Below are positions 27,951-38,850 of a stretch of DNA of 44,464 bases, piece by piece. The notes under the pieces were generated by a model. The model did no database searches. It saw nothing but the letters and a program-made list of their open reading frames with translations, and was not told the DNA's origin. Source of the DNA: Sporolactobacillus sp. THM7-4. Its GTDB lineage: Bacteria; Bacillota; Bacilli; Bacillales; Sporolactobacillaceae. Position 1 is the first letter of the stretch, and each line of letters starts with the position of its first letter. The stretch spans positions 1 through 44,464 of the forward strand of contig NZ_SEMD01000023.1 in NCBI RefSeq assembly GCF_004153165.1, read 5' to 3'. A program made the translations under genes and the position numbers.

Positions 27951-28355
27951 ATGGCAATTGAAGCAGGCAGCAAGCTGAAGGGTAAGGTTTCAGGCATTAC
28001 AAACTTCGGAGCCTTCATTGATTTGCCCGATGGAAAAACAGGGCTTGTTCATATCAGTGAAGTTGCGGATCGTTACGTTAAAGACATTCATGATGTCCTG
28101 TCGATCGGCGATGAGGTCACAGTGAAAGTGCTGCAAGTGGCACCTGACGGAAAAATAGGTCTGTCGATTCGCAAAGCTGTCGATAAACCAAGAAACACAA
28201 CAAAAGGACCGCGCGGCGGCGGAAAGCGGTTTACCAAAGAAACGAGTTTTGAAGACAAAATCCTGCATTATCTGAAAGAAAGCGAAGACCGGCTTTCAAC
28301 AATTAAAAGGCAAACGGAATCAAAACGCGGTGGACGAGGCGCAAGACGAGGCTAA
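27951..28355 (+). CDS. yabR: YabR, S1-domain RNA-binding protein
   Basis: The 134-residue protein has one S1 domain (LKGKVSGITNFGAFIDLPDGKTGLVHISEVA to about residue 73) and a basic, Gly/Arg-rich tail ending RGGRGARRG. The tail probably strengthens RNA or ribosome binding. Its exact function is not known. AGGAGGAA is present but 12 bases from ATG. Confidence 0.93.
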   Translation: MAIEAGSKLKGKVSGITNFGAFIDLPDGKTGLVHISEVADRYVKDIHDVLSIGDEVTVKVLQVAPDGKIGLSIRKAVDKPRNTTKGPRGGGKRFTKETSFEDKILHYLKESEDRLSTIKRQTESKRGGRGARRG

Positions 28356-28388
28356 GGCAAACTGCCGGACGATTGAAATAGATAAAAA

Positions 28389-28429
28389 TGCGCTCAGGGA
28401 TAACAGCAACCCGAGTGCGTTTTTTTTTT
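28389..28429 (+). terminator. Terminator of yabR
   Basis: GCGCT pairs with AGTGC and GGG with CCC, followed by ten T residues. Confidence 0.85.
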
Positions 28430-28519
28430 GCTCTTTTTCTTTTCCAGTACCGGTTTCATCAGGCCGGGGCAGCCTTAAAAAGAATAAAATCGACAGGAGG
28501 CACGTTCCGGCGGCCAAAT

Positions 28520-28580
28520 TGACAAACAGGCTGGAATGGCGTCGAAGTTTTTTTTTTAGTTGAACCGCTATTCTGACAAA
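28520..28580. promoter_or_regulatory. Candidate Spo0A boxes before spoIIE
   Basis: TGACAAA (28520), CGTCGAA (28540) and TGACAAA (28574) each match the 0A box TGNCGAA at 6 of 7 positions. TACAAT at 28612 is a possible -10. B. subtilis spoIIE is activated by Spo0A with sigma-A through several such boxes. The tRNA genes that precede spoIIE in B. subtilis are absent. Confidence 0.5.
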
Positions 28581-28642
28581 TTACGAACCTCTTGTGTGCT
28601 TTAATGAATCATACAATAATTCTTTAAAGGCGGGTGGAACAT

Positions 28643-31138
28643 ATGATTCAAAGATTTGACGGATCGGCCGCGGGTTCGATCGATTCATTTGCAACAGCCG
28701 TCCGGCAGTCGGGACGGCGCAGGGGTGCCGGAGCTGCAAAAGTATTTCAGGTAATTTTTTTGAAAGTGTTCGTCCGGACGGACTTAATCTTCCTTGCTAC
28801 CGGTTTTCTTCTCGGAAGGGCGATCATTCTTTCCAGTCTCTCGCCCTTTGTGATTCCTTTTTTTGCCACCGTCTTCTGGCTGAAAAGGAAGAAAAGATGG
28901 CCGGCTTCTATTGCCGCTGTGGCCGGAGCGCTGACCGTATCGGCTGGACAAGCCTTTTACGCGCTTCTGGCTCTTATCACCTTTCTTGGTTTGAGACAGA
29001 TGATCTTGTTATTCAGTAAGAAGGAGCCTCAGAAATGGCTGCCTCCGCTCGTTTTCGCGGCCGGTTTTCTGGCCCGGATTGTTTATCAGAGTGCCTTTTC
29101 GCTTAGCCTCGTATGGACAGATGTGATGACGGCGGCCGCTGAAGCCTCGCTCTCCTTTCTCCTTACCCTTATCTTTATGCAGAGTGTGCCGCTTTTATCA
29201 GCAAAAATAAATCGAAAGTGGCTTAAAAATGAAGAAATCGTTTGCTTTGTGATTCTCCTGTCTTCAGTGCTTACTGGAACTATGGGATGGTCTGTAATGG
29301 GCGTGTCTGTTGATCATGTTTTGTCCCGTTACGCCGTATTGCTTTTTGCCTTATCGGGAGGTGCTGCGATCGGATCCACTGTCGGCGTGGTTATCGGACT
29401 GATGCTTGGAATGGCAAGTGTGTCCAGTCTCTATCAGATGAGTCTTCTTGCTTTCGCCGGTGTGCTTGGGGGGCTATTAAAAGAATCCGGAAAAGCCGGG
29501 GTCTCGGTGGGATTATTAATCTCTACACTACTAATCGGGCTTTATGGGGGAGGATACAGCCATATAAGCAGTGCGATTCTGGACTCGCTTTCAGCTGTCG
29601 CTCTTTTCATGCTGACACCAAAAGCAGTGACTGGCCGAATGGCCGCTTTTATCCCCGGAACAAAAGAATATCAGAAAGAGCAGCAGCAGTACGTCAGAAA
29701 ATTGCGCGATGTGACCGTCAGCCGCGTAGAACAGTTTTCCAGCCTGTTTCAAACTCTTTCTAATAGTTTTTCTCCACCTTCCAGGGAAAAGGAGACTCTT
29801 GAAGAGGACCTGTTCTTAAGCAAAGTAACTGCAAAAACGTGCCAAACGTGTTTCAAGAAAAAACACTGCTGGATAAAAAACTTCGATCAGACGCACCGGT
29901 TGATGCTGCAGATCAGGGAGGAAACGCGCGAAGGCCGAAAACTTGAAAATCATGCGCTTCGCCGGGAATGGAAGGAGCATTGCAAAAAGGCGGAAAAGAC
30001 GATTGAGGCTATATCGAGTGAACAGATCTATGCAGAGGAAAAAGCAAGAATGAAGCGAAAGGTCGAGGAAAGCAGGAAACTCGTAGCCGACCAGTTAAGA
30101 GGAGTTTCACAGGTTATGGGTGATTTTGCAACCGAGATGAGAAGGGAACGAGGGCTTCATGATCGACAAGAGGAGATTATTCTGGCCAAACTGAACGGGA
30201 TGGGACTCCAGGTTGAAAATGTGGAAATCTACAATCTTGAGTCAGGTGCAATAGACATTGAAGTGACCCTGCCCAGTGATCATTACGGAGTTTGCGAGAA
30301 AGTCATTGCTCCGCTTCTTTCAGATATTTTAGGGGAGACCATACAGGTGGAAAGAAAGCAGACGGTGGATCTTCCCGGAAGCCCAAGCCAGGCGGTGTTT
30401 ACTTCGGCGAAAACCTTTGAGATAGAAACAGGTGCGGCTACGGCTGCGTTAGGCGGCGGACTCGTTTCGGGGGACAATTATTCACTTTTTGATATTGGAT
30501 CAGGTAAATATGCCCTTGCAATCAGTGACGGAATGGGAAACGGTGAACGGGCAAATATGGAAAGCAAGGATACACTGCAGTTGCTGTCGAAAGTGCTGAA
30601 ATCGGGAATTCATGAAACATTGGCTATCAAATCTATCAATTCCATTTTATCCTTACGATCCACTGAAGAGATCTTTGCGACCCTTGATTTGGCACTGATT
30701 GATCTTCAGAACGGGAAGTCCAGATTTCTTAAGATCGGTTCAAATCCAAGTTTTATTAAACGCGGTAATCGTGTCAAAATGCTTGATGCAGGAAACCTGC
30801 CGATCGGTATGATCGAGAATTTTGAGGTTGAGGTGATGACTGAACAGCTGAAATCAGGTGATCTGTTAATTATGATGAGCGACGGGATATTTGATGCCCC
30901 GAAACAGGTTGAGAATAAGGAAGCCTGGATGAAGAGAAAAATCAAGGAGCTGCAGACGGATGATCCTCAGGCAGTTGCCGATTTGCTCCTTGAGGAGGTC
31001 ATCAGGATGGGCGGTGGTCGCATTGAGGACGACATGACGGTCATCGTGGCTCGTATCAAGCATCATTTGCCGAAGTGGTCATCTATTTCCGCCGGAGTGA
31101 AAGATTGGGAATTTCGCAAGGCCGAAAATGGAACATGA
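28643..31138 (+). CDS. spoIIE: Stage II sporulation protein E, serine phosphatase
   Basis: The 831-residue protein has an N-terminal membrane domain of about ten helices (roughly residues 35-335), a central regulatory region with cysteines (TCQTCFKKKHCW, about 395-406), and a C-terminal PP2C domain with DGMGNGERA (about 628), SDGIFDA and DDMTVIVA. It dephosphorylates SpoIIAA to activate sigma-F in the forespore and interacts with FtsZ at the polar septum. ATG 28643 is preferred over GTG 28634. Length equals the family norm. Confidence 0.96.
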   Translation: MIQRFDGSAAGSIDSFATAVRQSGRRRGAGAAKVFQVIFLKVFVRTDLIFLATGFLLGRAIILSSLSPFVIPFFATVFWLKRKKRWPASIAAVAGALTVSAGQAFYALLALITFLGLRQMILLFSKKEPQKWLPPLVFAAGFLARIVYQSAFSLSLVWTDVMTAAAEASLSFLLTLIFMQSVPLLSAKINRKWLKNEEIVCFVILLSSVLTGTMGWSVMGVSVDHVLSRYAVLLFALSGGAAIGSTVGVVIGLMLGMASVSSLYQMSLLAFAGVLGGLLKESGKAGVSVGLLISTLLIGLYGGGYSHISSAILDSLSAVALFMLTPKAVTGRMAAFIPGTKEYQKEQQQYVRKLRDVTVSRVEQFSSLFQTLSNSFSPPSREKETLEEDLFLSKVTAKTCQTCFKKKHCWIKNFDQTHRLMLQIREETREGRKLENHALRREWKEHCKKAEKTIEAISSEQIYAEEKARMKRKVEESRKLVADQLRGVSQVMGDFATEMRRERGLHDRQEEIILAKLNGMGLQVENVEIYNLESGAIDIEVTLPSDHYGVCEKVIAPLLSDILGETIQVERKQTVDLPGSPSQAVFTSAKTFEIETGAATAALGGGLVSGDNYSLFDIGSGKYALAISDGMGNGERANMESKDTLQLLSKVLKSGIHETLAIKSINSILSLRSTEEIFATLDLALIDLQNGKSRFLKIGSNPSFIKRGNRVKMLDAGNLPIGMIENFEVEVMTEQLKSGDLLIMMSDGIFDAPKQVENKEAWMKRKIKELQTDDPQAVADLLLEEVIRMGGGRIEDDMTVIVARIKHHLPKWSSISAGVKDWEFRKAENGT

Positions 31139-31265
31139 TTAAACCCCGCCGATTAGCCACGGAGGGTTAAACAGGAGCTTACAGGGGGATGATATATGCT
31201 GTTCATCGTATAAAAAATCTCTTTCCTGTCTATGATAATGCTAGATTCAGGGAGGAGTCATAAAC

Positions 31266-32000
31266 ATGAAAAACGGAACATTAAAGCAAATTCTATTAAT
31301 TACTGACGGCTGCTCAAATCAGGGAGAAGACCCGGTCGCTATGGCAGCACTTGCGAAAGAGCAGGGAATAACCGTCAATGTTATTGGCGTTCTTGACCGG
31401 TTTGACACGGAAGGCGGGCGCGGGCTTCAGGAGGTCGAAGGGATTGCCTCGGCCGGAGGCGGTATCAGCCAGATTGTTCAGACCAGGCAATTGGCCGAGA
31501 CGGTTCAGATGGTAACCAAACAAGCGATGACACAAACAATAAAGGGTGTGATCGATCAAAAACTTAATGACATTCTTGGTGAGTCAGAAACAGTAGAAGA
31601 CCTGCCCCCGGAAAAACGCGGCCGGGTCATGGAAGTTGTCGATGAGCTGGGGGAGACGGTTGATCTGGATGTTTGTATTCTCGTTGATACAAGTGCCAGC
31701 ATGAAAAACAAGCTGCCAACCGTACGGGAAGCATTAACGGATCTCTCAATGAGTCTGGCTTCACGAACGGGTGCCAATCAATTTTGCCTCTATTTATTTC
31801 CCGGGAAAAGAAAATCGACGCAAAAGGTCATCACATGGACGCCTCATTTGGAAAATATAGAACAGGCATTCAGCAAAATCGGTTCTCATGGCGTTACACC
31901 GACGGGTCCGGCAATTAAAGAAGCGTTGAAAAGTTTTAACGAACTGGCGAAAACAAATTGGCTTGATCAGGACGAAGCTTATGATGACGGGCCGAGATGA
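31266..32000 (+). CDS. yabS: YabS, von Willebrand A-like domain protein
   Basis: The 244-residue protein begins QILLITDGCSNQGEDP and contains a second A-domain-like stretch DVCILVDTSASMKNKLP with the DxSxS metal site (about residues 140-146). In B. subtilis yabS is expressed late in sporulation with the kinase gene yabT; its function is unknown. GGGAGGAG precedes the ATG. The 3' end overlaps yabT by 20 bases. Confidence 0.88.
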   Translation: MKNGTLKQILLITDGCSNQGEDPVAMAALAKEQGITVNVIGVLDRFDTEGGRGLQEVEGIASAGGGISQIVQTRQLAETVQMVTKQAMTQTIKGVIDQKLNDILGESETVEDLPPEKRGRVMEVVDELGETVDLDVCILVDTSASMKNKLPTVREALTDLSMSLASRTGANQFCLYLFPGKRKSTQKVITWTPHLENIEQAFSKIGSHGVTPTGPAIKEALKSFNELAKTNWLDQDEAYDDGPR

Positions 32001-32928
32001 GATCTCTATTCCTCCGGGAACGATCGTATCCGGCAAATGGCACGGACGTCGGTATCAGATGATCAGGCGGCTGGGGAGCGGGACGCAGGGGACGGTTTAT
32101 CTCGTCAAAGCAGGGAATAAAAAGGTTGCAATGAAAATAGCCAAAAATCGTGGCTCATTGATTTCCGAAGTTAATGTTTTGAAAAGGACAGGGGAGCTCC
32201 AAGGTCAGCCTTTGGGGCCTTCTTTGTTTGACAATGACGACTGGATCGTCAACAATCAGATCTTCAGTTTTTGTGTTATGGAGTATTTAGACGGGGTACC
32301 GCTGAGCGAAGCTTTACGAAACAAGCCTTTTGACTGGGCCGTCATTTACGTTATACAATTGCTGTCAGTACTTGGGCGGCTTCACAGAGCGGGTTATATT
32401 TTTGGCGATCTCAAACCGGAAAATATCATCCTGCTCTCGCCCGGTCATACTGTCCGATGCCTTGATTTCGGGGGAGCAACTCGGATCGGTCGATCGGTCA
32501 GGGAGTATACGACTTTTTATGATCGCGGTTATTGGGGATATGGCACCCGTAAAGCAGAACCGAGCTACGATTTATTTGCGTGCACCATGATGATGATTTA
32601 TGCAGCGGAAGGACGAACGTTCGAAAAAAATGGGAACAGGGAAAAACAGTTAGTTCAAATCGTTCGGACAAACGATAAGCTCGCCCGTTACCGGTCGATT
32701 CTTGAAAAAGGACTGGCCGGACGGTATGCGCTGGCTGAAGAGATGCGGCGGGACATGCTGCAGAAAGCAACCGAACAAGAAAGTGCGCCAGTTTTGAGGA
32801 GAAGCCATACAAGTCGATCCGCTGTTTCACGAACAGGTTCTGAACGAAACGGCTGGTTTGGAGCAATTGTGACTGCCTCCGTGATCATGGCTGCTTATGT
32901 CCTGTTTGTAATGGTTTACATCATGTAA
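31981..32928 (+). CDS. yabT: YabT, DNA-linked Ser/Thr protein kinase
   Basis: The 315-residue Hanks-type kinase has the glycine loop RLGSGTQGTVYLV (about residue 30), the ATP lysine in VAMKIAK, catalytic GDLKPENI (about 142-149), and DFGG (about 162). A membrane helix lies at the extreme C-terminus (about 290-313) with no sensor domain after it. The HRD histidine is replaced by Phe (IFGDL). In B. subtilis YabT phosphorylates proteins such as RecA during spore formation. ATG 31981 (AGGA eight bases upstream) is chosen over an upstream start at 31963. Confidence 0.9.
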   Translation: MMTGRDEISIPPGTIVSGKWHGRRYQMIRRLGSGTQGTVYLVKAGNKKVAMKIAKNRGSLISEVNVLKRTGELQGQPLGPSLFDNDDWIVNNQIFSFCVMEYLDGVPLSEALRNKPFDWAVIYVIQLLSVLGRLHRAGYIFGDLKPENIILLSPGHTVRCLDFGGATRIGRSVREYTTFYDRGYWGYGTRKAEPSYDLFACTMMMIYAAEGRTFEKNGNREKQLVQIVRTNDKLARYRSILEKGLAGRYALAEEMRRDMLQKATEQESAPVLRRSHTSRSAVSRTGSERNGWFGAIVTASVIMAAYVLFVMVYIM

Positions 32929-32996
32929 CTTTTAAGGTATGGTAAAAATAGGGTAATCTTTCAGGTTAACAAACCGTATGAAAGAATCGGAGAAAT

Positions 32997-34436
32997 ATGA
33001 TGACTTTTGAAGAGCGAGTCACAACATTCATTAACGATCACCATTTGATTCAGCCCAGGATGCGGCTTGTCGCGGGTGTAAGCGGCGGGGCTGATTCGAT
33101 GGCGCTGCTTCACTTTTTGTCCCAAAAAAGAGACGACTGGGCGCTTGTTCTTGCGGTGTGCTCGGTTGATCATGGGCTGAGGGGTGCTGCAGGCAGGGAT
33201 GATCTGAATTTTGTTGCTTCTTTTTGCAGGAAAAACAACATAATCTTTTATGGCAGGACGGTTGACGTCCGGACATATATGAAAAAGAGGAAGATGAGTA
33301 TGGAGGCGGCGGCCAGAGAGCTGCGCTATCAGGCATTCAGAGAGGTGATCGAACAGTTTCATGCAGACGCGCTTGTTCTGGCTCATCACGGGGATGATCA
33401 GATTGAAACGATGCTGATGAGAGCTGTAAGGGGAAGTGCAGGCATGGCCCGAAGCGGCATTCCTGTTAAACGGCCTTTTGCGGGAGCCATGCTGATTCGT
33501 CCGTTCCTTTCCCAGACAAAAGAGGCACTTGAAGCTTATTGCCTGGCACACGGGATCAAGCCGCGGACAGACGCGACAAACGCCCTGGATACACACACAA
33601 GGAACCGATTCCGAAAGTACGTTCTCCCATTTCTGAAACAGGAGAATCCGTCCGTCCATTTGAAATTTCAGTATGAAAGCGAAAGAATCGCCGAAGACGA
33701 ACGGCTGTTGATTCAGATGGCGGAAGAAAGGCTGAAACAGATTATTATTGAGAAAAAAAAGGATCAGATAAAATTTTCTGTACCCGGATTATTAAGGTCT
33801 GCAATTCCTTTACAAAGGAGAATAATTCATCTAATATTAAACTATCTCTACACAAATCAAATGATGCAGCCCCTGCATCAATCCATACATATTGAAAATT
33901 TGCTACAGTTTTTCCGCTCCGGCCGGGCTTCAGGTAATCTGTATTTCCCTGGGGGACTTATAGCCAGAAAGTCGTACGAATTTTGTATGATTGGTTTACC
34001 TGAACCTATGGAGAAGGGATATGATACCGTTCTCCACATACCCGGGAAAACCTTGTTTGCAGCAGGTACAATCGTTGCCGAGTTATTGCCTGAAGGCAAT
34101 TGTATCCCGGAGAGTGGATGTTCACCCGAAAGTCTCATCATTAATTACGGAACGGTGGCTCTCCCGCTCAGGGTAAGAACCTGGAAACCGGGCGATCGAT
34201 TGACGCCGAAAGGGATGAAAGGATCGCAGAAAGTTCAGCGTATTTTCATTAATAAGAAAGTTCCCCGGGATAAACGCCTGATATGGCCTCTGATCACAGA
34301 TGGCAATGGAAATATATTATGGATGCCATTTTTACGGCGCGGAAGGCAGCCTGCACCCAAAGCACTGGAACATAAGACGAAGTATCTGAAACTGACATTT
34401 ACATCGAAGGTTGATTTGGGGAGGACAGAGGCATGA
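32997..34436 (+). CDS. tilS: tRNA(Ile)-lysidine synthase
   Basis: The 479-residue enzyme converts C34 of tRNA-Ile(CAU) to lysidine. The PP-loop motif SGGADS is at about residues 28-33, followed by [14 protein letters not shown] and [18 protein letters not shown]-terminal TilS domain holds [20 protein letters not shown]. Two adjacent ATG codons (32997 and 33000) are possible. The last bases overlap hprT. Confidence 0.95.
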   Translation: MMTFEERVTTFINDHHLIQPRMRLVAGVSGGADSMALLHFLSQKRDDWALVLAVCSVDHGLRGAAGRDDLNFVASFCRKNNIIFYGRTVDVRTYMKKRKMSMEAAARELRYQAFREVIEQFHADALVLAHHGDDQIETMLMRAVRGSAGMARSGIPVKRPFAGAMLIRPFLSQTKEALEAYCLAHGIKPRTDATNALDTHTRNRFRKYVLPFLKQENPSVHLKFQYESERIAEDERLLIQMAEERLKQIIIEKKKDQIKFSVPGLLRSAIPLQRRIIHLILNYLYTNQMMQPLHQSIHIENLLQFFRSGRASGNLYFPGGLIARKSYEFCMIGLPEPMEKGYDTVLHIPGKTLFAAGTIVAELLPEGNCIPESGCSPESLIINYGTVALPLRVRTWKPGDRLTPKGMKGSQKVQRIFINKKVPRDKRLIWPLITDGNGNILWMPFLRRGRQPAPKALEHKTKYLKLTFTSKVDLGRTEA

Positions 34437-34972
34437 AGGAAGACCTCAAGGAAATAATAATATCAGAGGAAGCGATTCAACAGAAAGTTTCCGATTTCGG
34501 CCGGATCCTTTCTGAAGAGTATAAAGGACGTTTTCCGCTCGTTATCGGTGTACTGAAGGGAGCCCTGCCCTTTATGGCGGACCTGATTAAACGGATTACC
34601 GTACCGATAGAAATTGATTTTATGGATGTCTCAAGCTATGGCAAGTCAACGGTTTCATCAGGGGAAGTCAAGATTATCAAGGACCTGAACACATCCGTTG
34701 AAGGACGGGATATTCTGGTCGTTGAGGATATCATTGACAGTGGTTTGACTCTGAGTTATCTGGTGGATTTATTTAAGTACAGGAAGGCAAATTCAATTAA
34801 AATTGTGACGCTGCTGAACAAGCCGTCGGGAAGAAAAGCCGATATTAAGCCGGATATGTGTGGATTTACGGTTCCAGATGCTTTTCTTGTCGGATATGGG
34901 CTTGATTATGCCGAAAAGTACCGCAATCTTCCTTTTATCGGAATTCTGAAACCGGAGATCTACACAGATTAA
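34433..34972 (+). CDS. hprT: Hypoxanthine-guanine phosphoribosyltransferase
   Basis: The 179-residue enzyme salvages hypoxanthine and guanine using PRPP. It has [30 protein letters not shown], and the PRPP motif [12 protein letters not shown] (about residues 98-109). ATGA overlap with tilS indicates coupling, as is standard in Bacilli. Confidence 0.96.
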   Translation: MKEDLKEIIISEEAIQQKVSDFGRILSEEYKGRFPLVIGVLKGALPFMADLIKRITVPIEIDFMDVSSYGKSTVSSGEVKIIKDLNTSVEGRDILVVEDIIDSGLTLSYLVDLFKYRKANSIKIVTLLNKPSGRKADIKPDMCGFTVPDAFLVGYGLDYAEKYRNLPFIGILKPEIYTD

Positions 34973-35042
34973 TTTCTTGTGGCTTCGAATCTTTGTATGG
35001 TACTATAACTATGGTTTTGTTCAGAGCGGGAGGAGGTAAGGG

Positions 35043-37082
35043 ATGAATCGACTTTTTAAGAATATCATTATATACCTTTTTATATTTCTGGTTATCATCG
35101 GTATCGTCAGCTGGCTTACCGATACGAACCGAAATGTCAAACCAATGACATACAGCACCTTTCATCAAAATCTGGTAAGTGGCAAAATCCAGGAAATGAC
35201 GCTTCAGCCGGAGGGCAGTGTTTATTCGGTAACGGGCCGCCTGAACAATTATGATCAGAACACATCGTTCAAGGCGTATGTACCGGCAAGTGAAAAAGTG
35301 ATTAATCAGATTACCGATGCGGCACGTACGAATAAGGTCGATGTTAAGCCTGCTGAGAAAACAAGCGGATGGATAACCTTCGTTACCTCTCTTATCCCAT
35401 TTGCGATTATCTTTTTTCTGATCTTTTTCCTGTTAAACCAGGCACAGGGCGGCGGCGGCCGTGTCATGAACTTTGGAAAGAGTAAAGCCAGGCTTTATAA
35501 CGATGATAAAAACAAAGTGACTTTTAAAGACGTAGCCGGAGCGGATGAAGAGAAGCAGGAATTAGTCGAGATCGTTGAATTCCTGAAAGATCCGAGAAAG
35601 TTTGCCGCTCTGGGTGCGCGGATTCCAAAGGGGGTCCTGCTTGAGGGTCCTCCAGGTACTGGTAAAACCTTGCTGGCACGCGCTGTTGCCGGCGAAGCGG
35701 GTGTTCCGTTTTTCTCAATCAGCGGATCTGATTTCGTAGAAATGTTCGTTGGTGTCGGTGCATCACGTGTACGTGATCTCTTTGACCAGGCGAAGAAAAA
35801 TTCTCCGTGTATCATTTTTATCGATGAAATTGACGCGGTCGGCCGTCAGCGTGGTGCCGGACTCGGCGGCGGGCATGATGAACGCGAGCAGACGCTTAAC
35901 CAATTACTGGTTGAGATGGACGGCTTTGGGGCCAATGAAGGGATTATTATCATTGCGGCAACCAACCGTCCGGATATTCTGGATCCGGCGCTGCTGCGTC
36001 CGGGCCGGTTCGACCGCCAGATTCCGGTGGGCCGTCCTGATCTGAGAGGCCGTGAAGCCGTTCTGCGCGTTCACGCACGCAATAAACCTTTGGCTAAAGA
36101 TATTGATCTGAAGACAGTAGCCAAACTGACACCCGGATTTTCCGGTGCCGATCTGGAGAATCTGCTTAATGAAGCGGCACTTGTTGCGGCACGTGCCAAC
36201 AAAAAAGTTATCAATATGGAAGATATCGATGAAGCTGTCGAGCGTGTCATTGCCGGTGTGGCTAAGAAATCCCGCGTGATTTCAAAAAAGGAACAGAATA
36301 TTGTTGCTTATCATGAATCCGGTCACACGATTATCGGTTTGGCTCTGGCAGGGGCCGACGAGGTTCACAAAGTAACAGTTATACCCCGCGGACAGGCAGG
36401 AGGTTATACGGTATCGCTGCCTAAGGAAGACCGCTACTTCATGACGAAGCCTGAGCTCCTGGAGAAAATCGTGGGCCTTCTCGGCGGTCGTGTCGCTGAG
36501 GAGATTACTTTTGGCGAAATATCAACGGGGGCCAGCAACGATCTCCAAAGAGTGACGAATATTGCGCGAAGAATGGTCACCGAATTCGGTATGAGCGAAA
36601 AACTTGGGCCACTGCAGTTCGGCAGCAATGAAGGCGGGCAGGTGTTCCTCGGTCGCGACTTACAAAATGATCAAAATTACAGTGATACGATTGCTTTTGA
36701 AATTGACTCTGAAGTTCAACGGATTGTTAAAGAATCTTACGAACGATGCAAGATGATTTTGACCGAAAAACGTGATAAATTAAATCTGATTGCCCAGACA
36801 TTGCTGAAAGTCGAAACACTGGACAAAGAGCAGATTAAGTCCCTTTATGAAACCGGAAAGTATATCGAGCCGAGCAAGAACCGTTATGGCCATCAGGATG
36901 ATGATCATTCTGAGAACAACGGCAGTACGTCCCCAAATAGAACAGATAATAAGGAAACGTCTGAGGACTCAACCGATGTCAAAGTGAATATTCATCCGAA
37001 AGATGGTACGGGTACAGATGAGAAGACGGTCGATGGTCATTCATCACCGACTGATCCGGATCATCCCGATCACAAAAATTGA
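35043..37082 (+). CDS. ftsH: ATP-dependent zinc metalloprotease FtsH
   Basis: The 679-residue membrane protease degrades regulatory and damaged membrane proteins. Two N-terminal membrane helices (about 7-25 and 110-130) enclose a short extracellular domain. The AAA domain has Walker A GPPGTGKT (about 202), Walker [12 protein letters not shown] (about 257) and the SRH; HESGH at about 424 is the zinc site. The C-terminal tail (about 620-679) is rich in Asp, His, Ser and Thr, making the protein about 40 residues longer than B. subtilis FtsH as I recall it. Confidence 0.96.
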   Translation: MNRLFKNIIIYLFIFLVIIGIVSWLTDTNRNVKPMTYSTFHQNLVSGKIQEMTLQPEGSVYSVTGRLNNYDQNTSFKAYVPASEKVINQITDAARTNKVDVKPAEKTSGWITFVTSLIPFAIIFFLIFFLLNQAQGGGGRVMNFGKSKARLYNDDKNKVTFKDVAGADEEKQELVEIVEFLKDPRKFAALGARIPKGVLLEGPPGTGKTLLARAVAGEAGVPFFSISGSDFVEMFVGVGASRVRDLFDQAKKNSPCIIFIDEIDAVGRQRGAGLGGGHDEREQTLNQLLVEMDGFGANEGIIIIAATNRPDILDPALLRPGRFDRQIPVGRPDLRGREAVLRVHARNKPLAKDIDLKTVAKLTPGFSGADLENLLNEAALVAARANKKVINMEDIDEAVERVIAGVAKKSRVISKKEQNIVAYHESGHTIIGLALAGADEVHKVTVIPRGQAGGYTVSLPKEDRYFMTKPELLEKIVGLLGGRVAEEITFGEISTGASNDLQRVTNIARRMVTEFGMSEKLGPLQFGSNEGGQVFLGRDLQNDQNYSDTIAFEIDSEVQRIVKESYERCKMILTEKRDKLNLIAQTLLKVETLDKEQIKSLYETGKYIEPSKNRYGHQDDDHSENNGSTSPNRTDNKETSEDSTDVKVNIHPKDGTGTDEKTVDGHSSPTDPDHPDHKN

Positions 37083-37094
37083 ATCATTAATGAG

Positions 37095-37135
37095 AAGGAG
37101 GCGGATCCAGAATACGGATACGTCTCCTTTTTTCT
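37095..37135 (+). terminator. Terminator after ftsH
   Basis: GGAG, CG and ATCC on the left pair with GGAT, CG and CTCC on the right with two imperfect positions, followed by a T-tract. coaX starts 40 bases later. Confidence 0.8.
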
Positions 37136-37174
37136 TTTCACGCAATAGAAAACAACGGTTTGGTGATGATAAAA

Positions 37175-37948
37175 ATGATTTTTGTATGCGATGTCGGAAA
37201 CACAAATATCGTGACGGGTGTTTTCAACGATGATGGAATGATCATCCGCCATTGGCGGGTATCAACCGATCGGGAAAAAACGGAAGATGAGTTTGCGATG
37301 TTGATGAACAGTTTGTTTCACTATGGCGGATTGTCGTTTGATGATGTGGACGGTGTCGCCATCTCTTCCGTTGTTCCATCGATTATGTTTTCTTTAGGCC
37401 GAATGTGCGAAAAGTATTTCCGCCTGAGACCACTCATTGTCGGGCCGGGAATTAAAACAGGGCTCAATCTGAAGTATGACAATCCGAAGGAGATCGGTGC
37501 CGATCTTATTGTCAACAGTGTCGCCGCCGTACACGATTATCAGGCACCGCTCATTGTTATTGACTTCGGAACGGCAACAACCTATTCCTATATCAATGAA
37601 AAACAGGATTACATGGGTGGAGCTATTGCACCCGGCATTATTATTTCCGCTGAGGCTCTGTATGAGAAAGCATCCAAACTTCCCCGGATCGAGATCGCAA
37701 AGCCCCCGCATATTGTCGGGAGCAACACGATTCATGCGATGCAGTCTGGTATCCTTTTCGGATATGTAGGACAGGTTGAAGGGATTGTTTCACGTCTTAA
37801 GAAGCAGGCTAAGAAGCCTCCGGTTGTTGTGGCGACAGGCGGGCTTTGCACGCTGATCTCCCATGAGACCGATGTTATCGACTATGTCGATCCTTTTTTG
37901 ACTTTAAAAGGGCTTTATTATATATACAAACGAAACATTACTGATTAA
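37175..37948 (+). CDS. coaX: Type III pantothenate kinase
   Basis: The 257-residue protein carries out the first step of coenzyme A synthesis. It has [13 protein letters not shown] (phosphate loop), [34 protein letters not shown] and [11 protein letters not shown] 37175 is chosen because GGTGAT lies seven bases upstream; ATG, GTG and TTG codons at 37166, 37163 and 37160 are also in frame. It precedes hslO by 12 bases. Confidence 0.94.
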   Translation: MIFVCDVGNTNIVTGVFNDDGMIIRHWRVSTDREKTEDEFAMLMNSLFHYGGLSFDDVDGVAISSVVPSIMFSLGRMCEKYFRLRPLIVGPGIKTGLNLKYDNPKEIGADLIVNSVAAVHDYQAPLIVIDFGTATTYSYINEKQDYMGGAIAPGIIISAEALYEKASKLPRIEIAKPPHIVGSNTIHAMQSGILFGYVGQVEGIVSRLKKQAKKPPVVVATGGLCTLISHETDVIDYVDPFLTLKGLYYIYKRNITD

Positions 37949-37960
37949 GGAGGTAATCAA

Positions 37961-38833
37961 GTGAGCGACTATCTGATTAAGGCGACAGCCTGTGATGGCC
38001 GGCTGAGGGTAATGACGACCGTAACGACTGAGATGGTCAGGGAGGCGCAGCGACGGCACCATACATGGCCGACGGCATCGGCAGCTTTAGGACGAACGAT
38101 GACAGCTTCGATGATGCTGGGTGCGACTTTGAAGGGCGACGAAAAACTGACTGTGACGATACAGGGAGGCGGACCTGTCGGTGTGATTGTCGCCGATAGC
38201 GATACACGCGGGAATGTACGCGGATACGTGACGAATCCGGAAGTTCATTTTGAGCTGAATAAGTTTGGCAAACTCGACGTCGCCCGTGCTGTAGGTACAA
38301 ACGGTTTCCTTAGCGTCGTTAAGGATCTGGGACTTCGGGAGAATTTCACCGGTCGGGTACCGCTTGTTTCCGGAGAAATCGGGGATGACTTTACCTATTA
38401 TTTTGCCCGGTCTGAACAGGTTCCTTCCGCAGTCGGAGTCGGTGTGCTGGTCAATCCGGATCACACAGTCAAAGCGTCGGGTGGATTTCTGATCCAGGTG
38501 ATGCCGGGAGCGGATGAGACGGTAATCCGTACAGTGGAAGACAGACTCAAGATTATACCGCCGATTTCAAAGCTTATTGACGCTGGGCGGTCACCGGAAG
38601 AACTGCTTACCGATCTCTTTCCGGATCGTAATTATAAAGTATTGGAAAAAATGCCGGTTCGCTTCCACTGTAACTGTTCGAAGGAGAAATTCGGAAAATC
38701 TCTTTCCGGATTAGGAGCCTCGGAAATTAAGGCAATGATCGCCGAGGATCGGGGGGCGGATGTCACCTGTCATTTTTGCCGGAACCATTATCATTTTACA
38801 GAAGACGAATTAAGAGCGATGCTGATTCAGTAA
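37961..38833 (+). CDS. hslO: Redox-regulated chaperone Hsp33
   Basis: The 290-residue chaperone holds unfolded proteins under oxidative stress. The redox switch is formed by four cysteines near the C-terminus, in HCNCSKE (about 236-238) and CHFC (about 269-272), which bind zinc when reduced. The N-terminal core has [22 protein letters not shown]. The start is GTG 37961 after AAGGAGGT. In B. subtilis yacD lies between this gene and cysK; here cysK follows directly. Confidence 0.95.
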   Translation: MSDYLIKATACDGRLRVMTTVTTEMVREAQRRHHTWPTASAALGRTMTASMMLGATLKGDEKLTVTIQGGGPVGVIVADSDTRGNVRGYVTNPEVHFELNKFGKLDVARAVGTNGFLSVVKDLGLRENFTGRVPLVSGEIGDDFTYYFARSEQVPSAVGVGVLVNPDHTVKASGGFLIQVMPGADETVIRTVEDRLKIIPPISKLIDAGRSPEELLTDLFPDRNYKVLEKMPVRFHCNCSKEKFGKSLSGLGASEIKAMIAEDRGADVTCHFCRNHYHFTEDELRAMLIQ

Positions 38834-38850
38834 AAAGAAAAAAAGTTGAA

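Noticed and set aside
28330-28563. 77-codon frame after yabR
   Set aside because: It runs through the yabR terminator and its T-tract and has no family match.
32961-33659. 232-codon open frame on the minus strand within tilS
   Set aside because: It is a shadow of the TilS PP-loop domain and has no supported start or family.
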